From Streptacidiphilus sp. P02-A3a (GTDB lineage Bacteria; Actinomycetota; Actinomycetes; Streptomycetales; Streptomycetaceae), in contig NZ_CP048289.1 of the NCBI RefSeq assembly GCF_014084105.1, positions 5,961,922 through 6,025,921 of the forward strand: a stretch of DNA of 64,000 nt. The letters are read 5' to 3'. Positions 37,150 through 44,856 of the stretch are shown here, in pieces. Each line of letters begins with the position of its first letter. Position 1 is the stretch's first letter. The notes under the pieces were generated by a model. It did not search any database and was not told where the DNA came from. It saw only the letters and a program-made list of their open reading frames with translations. The position numbers were made by a program, and so were the translations under genes.

Positions 37150-37799
37150 CGTGCGACCTCCTCCTTACTGACGGGATTCTTCGGACCGAACGACATCGGA
37201 ACCGTCGGGCCGCCGACAGCGCCGAGGTCGTCCTTCAGCCTCCGCCGCGCCCGGTGCAGTCTGGACTTCACCGTTCCGACCGCGACCCCCAGCGCCGTCG
37301 CGGCGGCCTGCTGGTCCAGGCCCGACCACACGCAGAGCTCGACGACCTCGCGTTCGTGGCGCGGAAGCCGCGTCAGCGCCCGGTGGATCTCGGACATCCG
37401 GCGTTCGTCGTCGACCCGTCCGGCGACGCGGTCGGCGTGGTCGCCCACCGGCTCGTCGTGCGAGATCAGCCGATGCAGCAGAGCCTCGGCCCGCCGCAGC
37501 CGCCGCCTGGTGTTCGACAGCAGGTGGTCGGCGATGCCGAGCAGCCACGGCAAGGCCGAGTCGCGGTCCAGTACGGTCTCCGATCGCCGACGCCAGGCGT
37601 GCAGGAACACGGTCGACGTGAGGTCCTCGGCCTCGGACCAGTCGGCCGTACGCCGGAACAGGTGGTTGTAGACCGCCTTGGCATGCCGGTCGAAGATCCT
37701 ACCGAACGCCTCCCGGTCACCGTCGACGGCCAGCGCCCACAACTCCCGATCGGATATCGGTCCGACCGATGCGGAGGGAGCAGCGTCGTTCAGTTCCAT
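37146..37799 (-). CDS. ECF-type RNA polymerase sigma factor
   Basis: A 217-residue sigma-70 family factor. Region 2 reads REAFGRIFDRHAKAVYNHLFRRTADWSEAEDLTSTVF, with HAWRR following. Region 4 is the HTH LTRLPRHEREVVELCVWSGLDQQAAATALGVAVGTVKSRLHRARRRL. The linker is short and there is no SnoaL-type extension. It starts at the ATG at 37799 with TAGGA upstream. It is coupled to a membrane protein gene. The set probably answers an envelope signal. Confidence 0.93.
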   Translation of the reverse strand: MELNDAAPSASVGPISDRELWALAVDGDREAFGRIFDRHAKAVYNHLFRRTADWSEAEDLTSTVFLHAWRRRSETVLDRDSALPWLLGIADHLLSNTRRRLRRAEALLHRLISHDEPVGDHADRVAGRVDDERRMSEIHRALTRLPRHEREVVELCVWSGLDQQAAATALGVAVGTVKSRLHRARRRLKDDLGAVGGPTVPMSFGPKNPVSKEEVAR

Positions 37800-37883
37800 G
37801 TCCTATAGGTGTCCGGCAACCGGCCGAAGGTTCCCGAGATCCGAATCTGTTCGGAATCAGCGTCTCATGTGCTGCGTATCGCT

Positions 37884-37929
37884 TCACATAGTGAGACGTT
37901 TGTTCTTGGATTGTGATATGGAGTAGGCT
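37884..37929 (+). promoter_or_regulatory. Promoter and small palindrome upstream of the SDR gene
   Basis: TTGTTC (37900-37905) and TAGGCT (37924-37929), 18 bases apart, fit a HrdB-type promoter. The palindrome TCAC-ATA-GTGA (37884-37894) lies just upstream of the -35 box. The whole divergent region from 37800 to 37990 is AT-richer than its surroundings. Confidence 0.55.
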
Positions 37930-37990
37930 CTGCCGCAGCTGGAAGTGGGAAGCGGGGGCGCCCATCGCGCCCGAATCCAAAGGGGTACCC

Positions 37991-38752
37991 ATGGACTTGA
38001 GGATCGCGGGCAAGGTCTTCCTGATCACCGGCGGGACCAGGGGCCTGGGCCTCGCCGCCGCCCGGGCCCTGCTGGCCGAAGGCGCCCGGGTGGTGGTCTC
38101 CTCCCGCAGTCAGGACGCGGTCGATGAGGCCGTGGCGGCACTGGGCAGCCCGGAGAACGTCCTGGGCCTGGCCGCCGACAATGCCCACGCCGGAGCGGCC
38201 GACCAGGTGACGGCCGACACCCTGCGACACTTCGGCCGCCTGGACGGCGTGCTGATCAGCGTGGGCGGGCCGCCCACCGGTGCGATCACCACGATCACCG
38301 ACGAGCAGTGGCGGGACTCCTTCGAGTCGGTCTTCCTGGGCGCGTTGCGCTTCGCCCGCGCCGCCGCACCCGTGCTCCCGCCCGACGGGGCGATCGGCTT
38401 CGTGCTGTCCCTGTCGGTGAAATCCCCGTGGCCGAACATGGGCGTCTCCAACGGCCTGCGCCCGGGGCTCGCCATGGCCGCCAAGACGCTGGCCGATGAA
38501 CTGGGGCCACGCGGCATCAGGGTCAACGGCTTCGTCGTCGGCTCGATCGCCACCGATCGCCTCAGAAGCCTGGAGCAGGCCAATGACGACCCGGAGCGGG
38601 CCCGCGCCGAGCGAACCGCCAACATCCCCCTGCGACGCTACGGCACACCCGAGGAGTTCGGCCGCATGGCCGCCGTCGTCCTGTCACCGACCGCGTCCTA
38701 CGTCACCGGAAGCATGATCCACATCGACGGCGGCGCCCTGCGCACCCTGTGA
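37991..38752 (+). CDS. SDR family oxidoreductase lacking the usual catalytic Tyr
   Basis: A 253-residue Rossmann-fold protein. NAD(P) binding is at LITGGTRGLGLAAARALL, and the C-terminal MIHIDGGALRTL is typical of FabG-like reductases. The active-site stretch reads LSLSVKSPWPNMGVSNGLRPG, so the YxxxK pair is not present and SN-LR takes its place. This pattern defines a divergent SDR group, so the reaction may differ from ketoreduction. The ATG at 37991 has AAAGGGG seven bases upstream. Confidence 0.85.
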   Translation: MDLRIAGKVFLITGGTRGLGLAAARALLAEGARVVVSSRSQDAVDEAVAALGSPENVLGLAADNAHAGAADQVTADTLRHFGRLDGVLISVGGPPTGAITTITDEQWRDSFESVFLGALRFARAAAPVLPPDGAIGFVLSLSVKSPWPNMGVSNGLRPGLAMAAKTLADELGPRGIRVNGFVVGSIATDRLRSLEQANDDPERARAERTANIPLRRYGTPEEFGRMAAVVLSPTASYVTGSMIHIDGGALRTL

Positions 38753-39021
38753 CCCAGAACGCCGCGCGAGCCGGCAGCAGAGCTGGAGCGGCTTGTCCGG
38801 GGGCAGGCGGCCGAGGCCCGGGACGAGCGGGGCTGACCCGTCGGGGCCATGCCCGACCGCGCCGAGCCGGGGCCGACAAAATCGCGTCAAGGCTGGTCAG
38901 CCGGGCGGATGCGGGGGTGCTGAGCGGGATTACGCTGCTGGTGCCGGGTCGGCCACCGGGGTCGGTGCGGCGTGCCGCGCTCCGCTCCGGGGTGCGGTCT
39001 GGATCGTCCGGGAGGCGCGCC

Positions 39022-39810
39022 ATGATCGCCCTGCACCGGTATCGGGACCGCTTCGCTCTGGTCGCCGCCCTCGCCGTACCACCGGCGGTGGCCGCACTGC
39101 TGATCCCGCTGCGCACCGTACTGCCCGTCGCCAACGCCGCGCTGATCCTGGTGGTGATCGTGGTCGCGGTGGCTGCCAACGGGCACCGCACGGCCGGGGT
39201 GCTGACCGCGCTCTCGGCGGCGCTGTGGTTCGACTTCTTCCTCACCCAGCCCTACTACCGCTTCGCGATCAACGGCCGGGACGACATCGAGACCACCGTA
39301 CTGCTGCTGGTCGTCGGCATCGCGGTGACCGAACTGGCGCACCGGGGACGGCGGATGCACGGGATCGCGGTCGTCGGCGGCGCGCAGGCGGGCGGCGTCC
39401 GGCGGACGGCGGAGCTGGTCGCCGCGGACGTCCCCACCGACGCCGTGCTGGACGAGGTGGCCGGGCAGCTCACCAGTCTGCTGGCGCTGCGCGGTTGCCG
39501 CTTCGTCGTGGACGAACCCACCACCTATCCCCCGGTGCTGCGGCCGGACGGCAGTCTGCGCTGGGGCAGTTCGCTGTGGGACGTGGCCGCCCTCGGGTTC
39601 CCCAGCGACGAGATCGAGTTGCCCGCGCGCTTCCAGGGCCGCCCGCTCGGACGCTTCATGCTGCTGCCGACACCGGCCACCGCGCCCAGCGTCACCGCCA
39701 GGCAGACGGCGGTGGTCCTGGCCGACCTGGTCGGCGCGAAGCTCGCCGGCCACAGCCCCGGCGGCCGACCGCACAACGTCCGACCGGAACAGGTCGCCCA
39801 CGGCGGTTGA
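39022..39810 (+). CDS. DUF4118 membrane protein without kinase domain
   Basis: A 262-residue protein. Residues 10-110 hold the four-helix DUF4118 unit known from KdpD-type sensor kinases (RTVLPVANAALILVVIVVAVAANGHRTAGVLTAL, and WFDFFLTQPYYRF after it). The rest is a cytosolic GAF-like region (TDAVLDEVAGQLTSLLALRGCRFVVDEP). No histidine kinase domain follows. The ATG at 39022 has GGAGG six bases upstream. The 269 bases before it show no other feature. It may be a membrane sensor adaptor. Confidence 0.85.
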   Translation: MIALHRYRDRFALVAALAVPPAVAALLIPLRTVLPVANAALILVVIVVAVAANGHRTAGVLTALSAALWFDFFLTQPYYRFAINGRDDIETTVLLLVVGIAVTELAHRGRRMHGIAVVGGAQAGGVRRTAELVAADVPTDAVLDEVAGQLTSLLALRGCRFVVDEPTTYPPVLRPDGSLRWGSSLWDVAALGFPSDEIELPARFQGRPLGRFMLLPTPATAPSVTARQTAVVLADLVGAKLAGHSPGGRPHNVRPEQVAHGG

Positions 39811-39857
39811 GGCCACGGCGGTTGAGGCCACAGCGGTTGAGGCCACAGCGGTTGAGC
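39798..39857 (+). repeat. Four 15-bp tandem repeats across a stop codon
   Basis: The unit CCACGGCGGTTGAGG (copies three and four with A for G at position five, the last ending in C) begins at 39798, 39813, 39828 and 39843. The first copy contains the TGA stop of the DUF4118 gene. Confidence 0.93.
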
Positions 39858-39940
39858 GCACGGCGGGTGGCGTTGGCGACGGGCGGGGCCGGGGCAGCCC
39901 TGCCGTCCGGGCGCCACCGCCGCTGTGGAAGGCTTGCCGC

Positions 39941-40546
39941 ATGACTCGCCCAACCCGTGCGTACCTATCCACAACTCTGGCGTCCGCCGCAGCGGTAGCC
40001 CTGGCGCTCGCACTCAGCGCCTGCTCGGGTGCGGCGGGCAGCGGCGCCATCGCCACCAACGAGCAGATCCCGGGCTACGGCGAGGTCACCACCGTGCCGC
40101 TCGCGCACCGCGGTTCACCGATCGAGCTCAAGGGCGACGACCTCGACGGCAAGCCGCTCAGTCTCGCCTCCTACCGGGGCAGGGTCGTGGTGGTGAACAT
40201 CTGGAGCTCCACGTGCTCGCCGTGCCGGGCGGAGGCCTCCGGCTTCGAGTCGGTCTTCCGGACCGACGCGGCCAAGGGCGTGCAGTTCCTCGGCATCGAC
40301 ACCCGGGACCTGCAACTGCCCGAGTCCCGGGCCTTCGTGAGCGCCCACGGCCTCACCTACCCGGACTTCTACGACCCGGACGGCTCCCTGCTGCTCCAGT
40401 TCCCCGCCGGTACCGTCGACCCGCAGAGCGTGCCGTCAACTGTGGTGATCGATCGTCAGGGACGAGTAGCGGCACGGGTGTTGGACTCCATGACCAGCAC
40501 CGAACTGGCTCAGGTGATCGCGCCGGTGCTGGCGGAGAAGTCCTGA
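39941..40546 (+). CDS. TlpA-like thioredoxin-fold lipoprotein
   Basis: An exported lipoprotein of 201 residues. A signal peptide ends in the lipobox LSAC (cleavage before Cys28). The thioredoxin fold has the active site WSSTCSPCRAE (CSPC) and the cis-Pro region SVPSTVVIDRQGRVAAR. Such proteins reduce or exchange disulfides outside the membrane, for example in cytochrome c maturation. No cytochrome gene is nearby. The ATG at 39941 has GAAGG upstream. Confidence 0.92.
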   Translation: MTRPTRAYLSTTLASAAAVALALALSACSGAAGSGAIATNEQIPGYGEVTTVPLAHRGSPIELKGDDLDGKPLSLASYRGRVVVVNIWSSTCSPCRAEASGFESVFRTDAAKGVQFLGIDTRDLQLPESRAFVSAHGLTYPDFYDPDGSLLLQFPAGTVDPQSVPSTVVIDRQGRVAARVLDSMTSTELAQVIAPVLAEKS

Positions 40547-40556
40547 CGCCACCGGG

Positions 40557-40629
40557 TCGTGGGCGTGGGCGTGGGCGCGGGCGTGGTCGTGGGCGTGGGC
40601 GTGGGCGTTGATGTGGGCGTGGGCGTGGA
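40557..40629. repeat. GTGGGC hexamer repeat array
   Basis: About twelve perfect or near-perfect GTGGGC hexamers follow the stop of the lipoprotein gene. The array lies between the convergent lipoprotein and stress-protein genes and has no coding role. Confidence 0.92.
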
Positions 40630-40667
40630 CGCGACGGTTGGCGCGACCGTGGGTGTGGGCGACCGGC

Positions 40668-41159
40668 TCAGTTCTCGTACCCGACACCGGCGTGGCAGTG
40701 CGCCGGGGTCCCGACCCAGGCGGCGAGTTCCGGGTGTTCCGCGCGCGGCACGATCAGTACCTCGCAGGCCGCGTGGGTCCAGCAGTGCCTGGTCACCGCG
40801 CCGTGCACGACGTGACCGGCCGCGCCGGGCCGCCCGCTGCCGACCACCAGCAGGTCTCCCGGGCGGTCCGCCGTGGTCACCAGCGCCCGTCCGGGTTCGG
40901 ACCGCAGCACCAGCGGGTGGATCCTGATCCCCTCGGGGATGCCGCCGAAGGCCAGTTCGAGCACCGTGTCCAGGCGCTCGCGCGCGCTGTGCCGCAGCTC
41001 GGACAGCGGGCGCAGCGGGTCGCCTTCCGCCGCCGTCCAGGCGATGACCGGGACGAGCAACGCGTCCCGCTTGCGCGCCTCCGCCGCCGCGCGCCGGACG
41101 ACGTCCGGGCTGCGGTGCGAGCCGCTGACCCCCACGATGACGCGAACGCTTGAGTACAT
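40668..41159 (-). CDS. Universal stress protein (UspA family)
   Basis: A 163-residue nucleotide-binding protein. It starts RVIVGVSGSHRSPDVVRRAA. The ATP-binding loop is LLVVGSGRPGAAGHVVHGAVTRHC, close to the consensus GxGxxGx8-9G(S/T), followed by ACEVLIVPR. The ATG has GAGGA upstream. It is a single-domain member and its partner is unknown. Confidence 0.88.
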   Translation of the reverse strand: MYSSVRVIVGVSGSHRSPDVVRRAAAEARKRDALLVPVIAWTAAEGDPLRPLSELRHSARERLDTVLELAFGGIPEGIRIHPLVLRSEPGRALVTTADRPGDLLVVGSGRPGAAGHVVHGAVTRHCWTHAACEVLIVPRAEHPELAAWVGTPAHCHAGVGYEN

Positions 41160-41560
41160 GGCGATCCTCTTCCTGCTTCACCGGCCGTTCGCTGCTGCTG
41201 CGGCCCCCACCTCCATGGGACCGCGCTCCGGGCCGGTCAGCGGTGATCATTGACGCGAGGTCTACACCGCGGCCCGGCATTTTGACGGGCTCTTGACCGG
41301 GGGCTCCACCAGTCGGGGTCCAGCCGAGGTCAGTCGGGGGTCGGCGCCGGGGGCGCGGTTGCGACCGCCGACCATAGCAAGTTTTTGCGTCGTCTTCTTG
41401 CGATAATTTCGCGATCTGCGCGATGTATTGCGCCCCCATGGCGCGATGGCTACCGTTTGCTGCGGCCGGCCCGTGGCCGTGTGCCGCACCCCCGTCCCGC
41501 TCGCCCCACCTCCTCCGCTTGTCCGCGCCCGCATTCGAACGCCCGAAGGACGGAGATCCC
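41160..41560. other. Divergent intergenic region
   Basis: These 401 bases separate the divergent stress-protein and small secreted-protein genes. An AT-richer stretch (about 41378-41435) contains GATAAT and four close copies of GCGAT. No credible gene or RNA structure was seen. Promoters for both flanking genes are presumably here. Confidence 0.4.
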
Positions 41561-41941
41561 GTGAGACCCAGAGCAATCCTCGCCGCCGCCGCGGTGGCCG
41601 CAGCCACCGTGATCGTCCCCGTGACCGCCCCCGCCGCCAGCGCCGGTACCCCCGGCTGCGGCACCTCCACGATCACCTCCGCGACCACCACCAGCATCGT
41701 CATCACCGAGACGCCGATCTGCGCGGGTGAGAGCTACGCGAGCCTGTGGCTGAACATCCCGATCGCCAACGGCTGGCAGGGTGTCGGGTACTGGACCACC
41801 GTCCCGACCACCACCTCCAGCGGCCAGCTCGTCTACACCTGCCAGGGCAACGCCTACAACACCTTCCAGTTGCAGCAGTCGAGCGGCGGGTACGGCACCG
41901 CCACCATCTTCACCGACGACTGCGGGCCGCAGGAGCCGTAG
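41561..41941 (+). CDS. Small secreted cysteine-containing protein, unknown
   Basis: A 126-residue exported protein that I do not recognise. The signal peptide RAILAAAAVAAATVIVPVT ends in an ASA cleavage site. The mature part of about 97 residues is rich in Thr and Ser and has four cysteines, which suggests two disulfides. It ends TDDCGPQEP. The GTG at 41561 has GGAG five bases upstream. The upstream in-frame codons from 41423 lack signal features. Confidence 0.7.
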   Translation: MRPRAILAAAAVAAATVIVPVTAPAASAGTPGCGTSTITSATTTSIVITETPICAGESYASLWLNIPIANGWQGVGYWTTVPTTTSSGQLVYTCQGNAYNTFQLQQSSGGYGTATIFTDDCGPQEP

Positions 41942-42061
41942 CGCCCCGGGCGGGGGCGTGCCCTGGTGCCGCCCCCACCTGCTCGGGGATGAGCTGAGCC
42001 GTCCGCGCGCGCCCGCCGTGTCGCGCCCGCGCGGCGCCGGGCCGGTGCCGACAATGGTGCG

Positions 42062-43261
42062 GTGACCGATCTGAGCGGCATTCTGCGGGCGCGTGTCGAT
42101 GACGGCGCGCTGCCGGGGGCGGTGGGCCTGGTGGCCCGCGGCGACCGGGTGGAGGTGGCGGCCGTCGGCTCGGCCGACACCGGCGGCGGTACGCCGATGG
42201 CCCGGGACTCCATCTTCCGCATCGCCTCGATCAGCAAGCCGATCACCGCCGCCGCGGTGCTGGCACTGGTCGACGACGGCCGGATCGCGCTGCCGGACCC
42301 GGTCGCCGACTGGCTGCCGGAGCTGGCGGCGCCGCTGGTGGTGCGCACCCCGGCGAGCCCGCTGGACGACCTGGTCCCGGCCGCCCGGCCGATCACCGTG
42401 ACCGACCTGCTGAGCTTCCGCGCCGGGTGGGGCTTCCCGTCCGACTTCTCGCTCCCGGCGGTCGAACCGCTGTTCAGCGTGCTGAGCCAGGGCCCCTACC
42501 TGCCGCACACGGTGCCGCCGACGGACGAGTGGATGGCCCGGCTGGCCCGGATCCCGATGCTGCGGCAGCCGGGCGAGGCATGGCTGTACAACACCTGCGC
42601 CGACATCCTGGGCGTGCTGGTGGCCCGGGTCTCCGGCCGGTCGCTGCCGGAGTTCCTGGCCGAGCGGATCTTCGTACCGCTGGGCATGGACGACACCGGC
42701 TTCACCGTCCCGGCCGCCAAGCGCGACCGGTTCACCAGCTACTACCGGGGCGACGGCGCGGGCGGCCTGGAGCTGCTGGACGCCCCCGATGGGCAGTGGA
42801 GCAGCCTGCCGGGCTTCCCCTCCGCCGCCGGGGGGCTGGTCTCCACCGCCGACGACTGGCTCGCCTTCGCCCGGATGCTGCTGGCCGGGGGCGCCGCCGA
42901 CGGCGCGGGCCACGGGCGACGGGTGCTGTCGCCGGAGTCGGTCCGGCTGATGACCAGCGACCAGCTGACCGAGGCGCAGCGCGACGCCGGCCGGTTGTTC
43001 CTGGAGGGCCAGGGCTGGGGCTTCGGCGGATCGGTGGACGTCGCCCGGATCGACCCGTGGAACGTGCCGGGACGCTACGGCTGGGTCGGTGGCAGTGGCA
43101 CCGCGGCCCACCTCACCCCGGCCACCGGTACCGTCAGCGTCCTGCTCACCCAGGTGCAACTGACCGGTCCGACGCCGCCCCCGCTGCTGCGCGACTTCTG
43201 GCGCTACGCGGCCGACGCGGCTCCGCCCGGCAACGCGTACCAGCCTCAGCCCACGGGTTGA
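42062..43261 (+). CDS. Beta-lactamase-fold serine hydrolase (class C / esterase type)
   Basis: A 399-residue protein without a signal peptide. SxxK is SISK in FRIASISKPITAAAV (catalytic Ser and Lys), the second motif is YNT in WLYNTCADILG, and GGSG near the end corresponds to the KTG/HxG box. Without an export signal it is more likely a cytosolic esterase or transpeptidase-like enzyme, as in lovastatin LovD or EstB, than a true beta-lactamase. The start is a GTG with only a weak ribosome binding site. Confidence 0.88.
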   Translation: MTDLSGILRARVDDGALPGAVGLVARGDRVEVAAVGSADTGGGTPMARDSIFRIASISKPITAAAVLALVDDGRIALPDPVADWLPELAAPLVVRTPASPLDDLVPAARPITVTDLLSFRAGWGFPSDFSLPAVEPLFSVLSQGPYLPHTVPPTDEWMARLARIPMLRQPGEAWLYNTCADILGVLVARVSGRSLPEFLAERIFVPLGMDDTGFTVPAAKRDRFTSYYRGDGAGGLELLDAPDGQWSSLPGFPSAAGGLVSTADDWLAFARMLLAGGAADGAGHGRRVLSPESVRLMTSDQLTEAQRDAGRLFLEGQGWGFGGSVDVARIDPWNVPGRYGWVGGSGTAAHLTPATGTVSVLLTQVQLTGPTPPPLLRDFWRYAADAAPPGNAYQPQPTG

Positions 43262-43383
43262 CCACAGCAACGGGTCCGCGCGGCAGCATGGTTGACGCGG
43301 ATCCGGCGGGCCCGGTCGGCGCTCCCGCGGCGCGGGGCGGCGGTCCTGGTCAAGCGCGTCCATGTGCCCGGAAAGGAACCAGC

Positions 43384-44781
43384 ATGTGCCCTGTTCAGGA
43401 CCCTCCCGTCGGCGGCCGCCCGTCCCGACGCGGTGTGCTCGCCTCGCTCGCGGCGGCCGGTAGCGGGGCACTGGCCCTCGGTGGAGCCGCGTCGGCCGCG
43501 GCGGCCACACCGAGGGCCGCCACCGCGGCACCGTCGTCCGGCCCCGGTGCCACGCAGCTGCTCGCGGCCTCCGACCTCAACTTCAACGCCCTGTTCGCGT
43601 TGGGGGGTTCGGGCCAGCACAGCGGTGAGGTGGGGGAGGTACTGACGGCCGTCAACGCGATCAACGCGGCCGGAGCGGACTACCAGACGTTCACCGACAC
43701 CTTCCACGCGCTGGGCGACCGGTTGGCCCGTCAGGCCGCCGACGCGGGCGCGGACGGGCGTCCGCAGAGTCGGCGCCGGCTCTCGCTGCGGGCCGCGCAG
43801 TACTACGCCCAGGCGCTGTACTTCGTCCTCGGGACCAGTGGGCACGCGCGGGAGGAGGCGGTCTACCGCCGTGGTCGCGACTGCTGGGACACCTTCGCCT
43901 CGCTCTGCGAGCCGGCCGCGGTGCGCGCCACCGTGCCCTGGGGGCGCGCCCGGATGCCGATCTGGTTCTTCCGCCCCGACTCCTCGGACCGGCCGCGGCC
44001 CACGGTCATCCTGGGCAACGGCAGCGACGGCCAGAACGTCGACATGTGGACCTACGGTGTCGCGGCCGCCCTGGAGCGCGGCTGGAACGCGCTCGTCCAC
44101 GACGGCCCCGGCCAGGGGCAGTTGCTCTTCGTCGACCAGATCCCCTTCAGCAGCCGCTGGGAGAGCGTCATCAGCCCACTGGTCGACTGGCTGTACCGGC
44201 GTCCCGAGGTGGACCGGTCCCGCATCGCGCTGACCGGGATGAGCATGGGCGGCAACCTCGCCCCTCGGGCCGCGGCCTTCGAGCACCGGTTGGCCGCGTT
44301 GGTCGCCATGCCCGGCTGCGTCTCGCCCTGGGACGCCTTCCCCGCCGACATCCGCGGCATCGTCGGCAGGGACAAGGCGAAGACCAACCGGATCTGGAAC
44401 GAGGAGATCGTTCCGCACCTGTCCGCCGTCGACCGGTTCACCTTCCAGAAGCGCCTGGAGGGCTTCTCCCCCGCCGCCATGCGGGCCGCGCGCGCGGGCG
44501 AGCTCCTCACCGACTTCTGGACCCCCGCGCAGGTGCTGATCGCGTTGGACATCAGCGCCGTGGCATCCCGGATCACCGCCCCGACCCTGGTCCTGGACTA
44601 CGACGACGAGCAGTTCTACCCGGGTCAGCCGAGCGAACTGTACGGCCTGCTGCGGGCCCCCAGGGACTACGTCAGGCTGACCGCGGCGGAGGGCGCCCAG
44701 CTGCACTGCTCCCCGATGGCCCCGCAGCGCCACTGCCAGGTGGTCTTCGACTGGCTGCAGGGGATCCTCGACCACCGGTAA
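43384..44781 (+). CDS. Tat-exported alpha/beta hydrolase
   Basis: A 465-residue hydrolase. The twin-arginine signal SRRGVLASLAAAGSGALALGG precedes a helical N-terminal domain of about 150 residues and the catalytic domain. The nucleophile is Ser in LTGMSMGGNLA. The oxyanion region is GNGSDGQNVDMWTYG. The acid is probably in LVLDYDDEQFYPG and the base His in AQLHCSP. The layout matches the EstA/2,6-dihydropseudooxynicotine hydrolase-like group that cleaves C-C or ester bonds. AAAGGAA lies before the ATG. Confidence 0.87.
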   Translation: MCPVQDPPVGGRPSRRGVLASLAAAGSGALALGGAASAAAATPRAATAAPSSGPGATQLLAASDLNFNALFALGGSGQHSGEVGEVLTAVNAINAAGADYQTFTDTFHALGDRLARQAADAGADGRPQSRRRLSLRAAQYYAQALYFVLGTSGHAREEAVYRRGRDCWDTFASLCEPAAVRATVPWGRARMPIWFFRPDSSDRPRPTVILGNGSDGQNVDMWTYGVAAALERGWNALVHDGPGQGQLLFVDQIPFSSRWESVISPLVDWLYRRPEVDRSRIALTGMSMGGNLAPRAAAFEHRLAALVAMPGCVSPWDAFPADIRGIVGRDKAKTNRIWNEEIVPHLSAVDRFTFQKRLEGFSPAAMRAARAGELLTDFWTPAQVLIALDISAVASRITAPTLVLDYDDEQFYPGQPSELYGLLRAPRDYVRLTAAEGAQLHCSPMAPQRHCQVVFDWLQGILDHR

Positions 44782-44832
44782 CGGCTGTCGACGGTGCGGT
44801 AGTTCGCGGTCGGCCGACCACCTCCCGCTTTC

Positions 44833-44845
44833 TGACGCACCGTCA
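44833..44845. promoter_or_regulatory. TGACG-CAC-CGTCA palindrome
   Basis: This is an exact second copy of the 13-base palindrome at 15973, here in the 75-base gap between the convergent hydrolase and condensation-domain genes. Confidence 0.5.
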
Positions 44846-44856
44846 TTCCCGTCGCG

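Noticed and set aside
40557-40629. Hexamer array considered as a CRISPR array
   Set aside because: The units are adjacent six-base repeats with no spacers and there are no cas genes.
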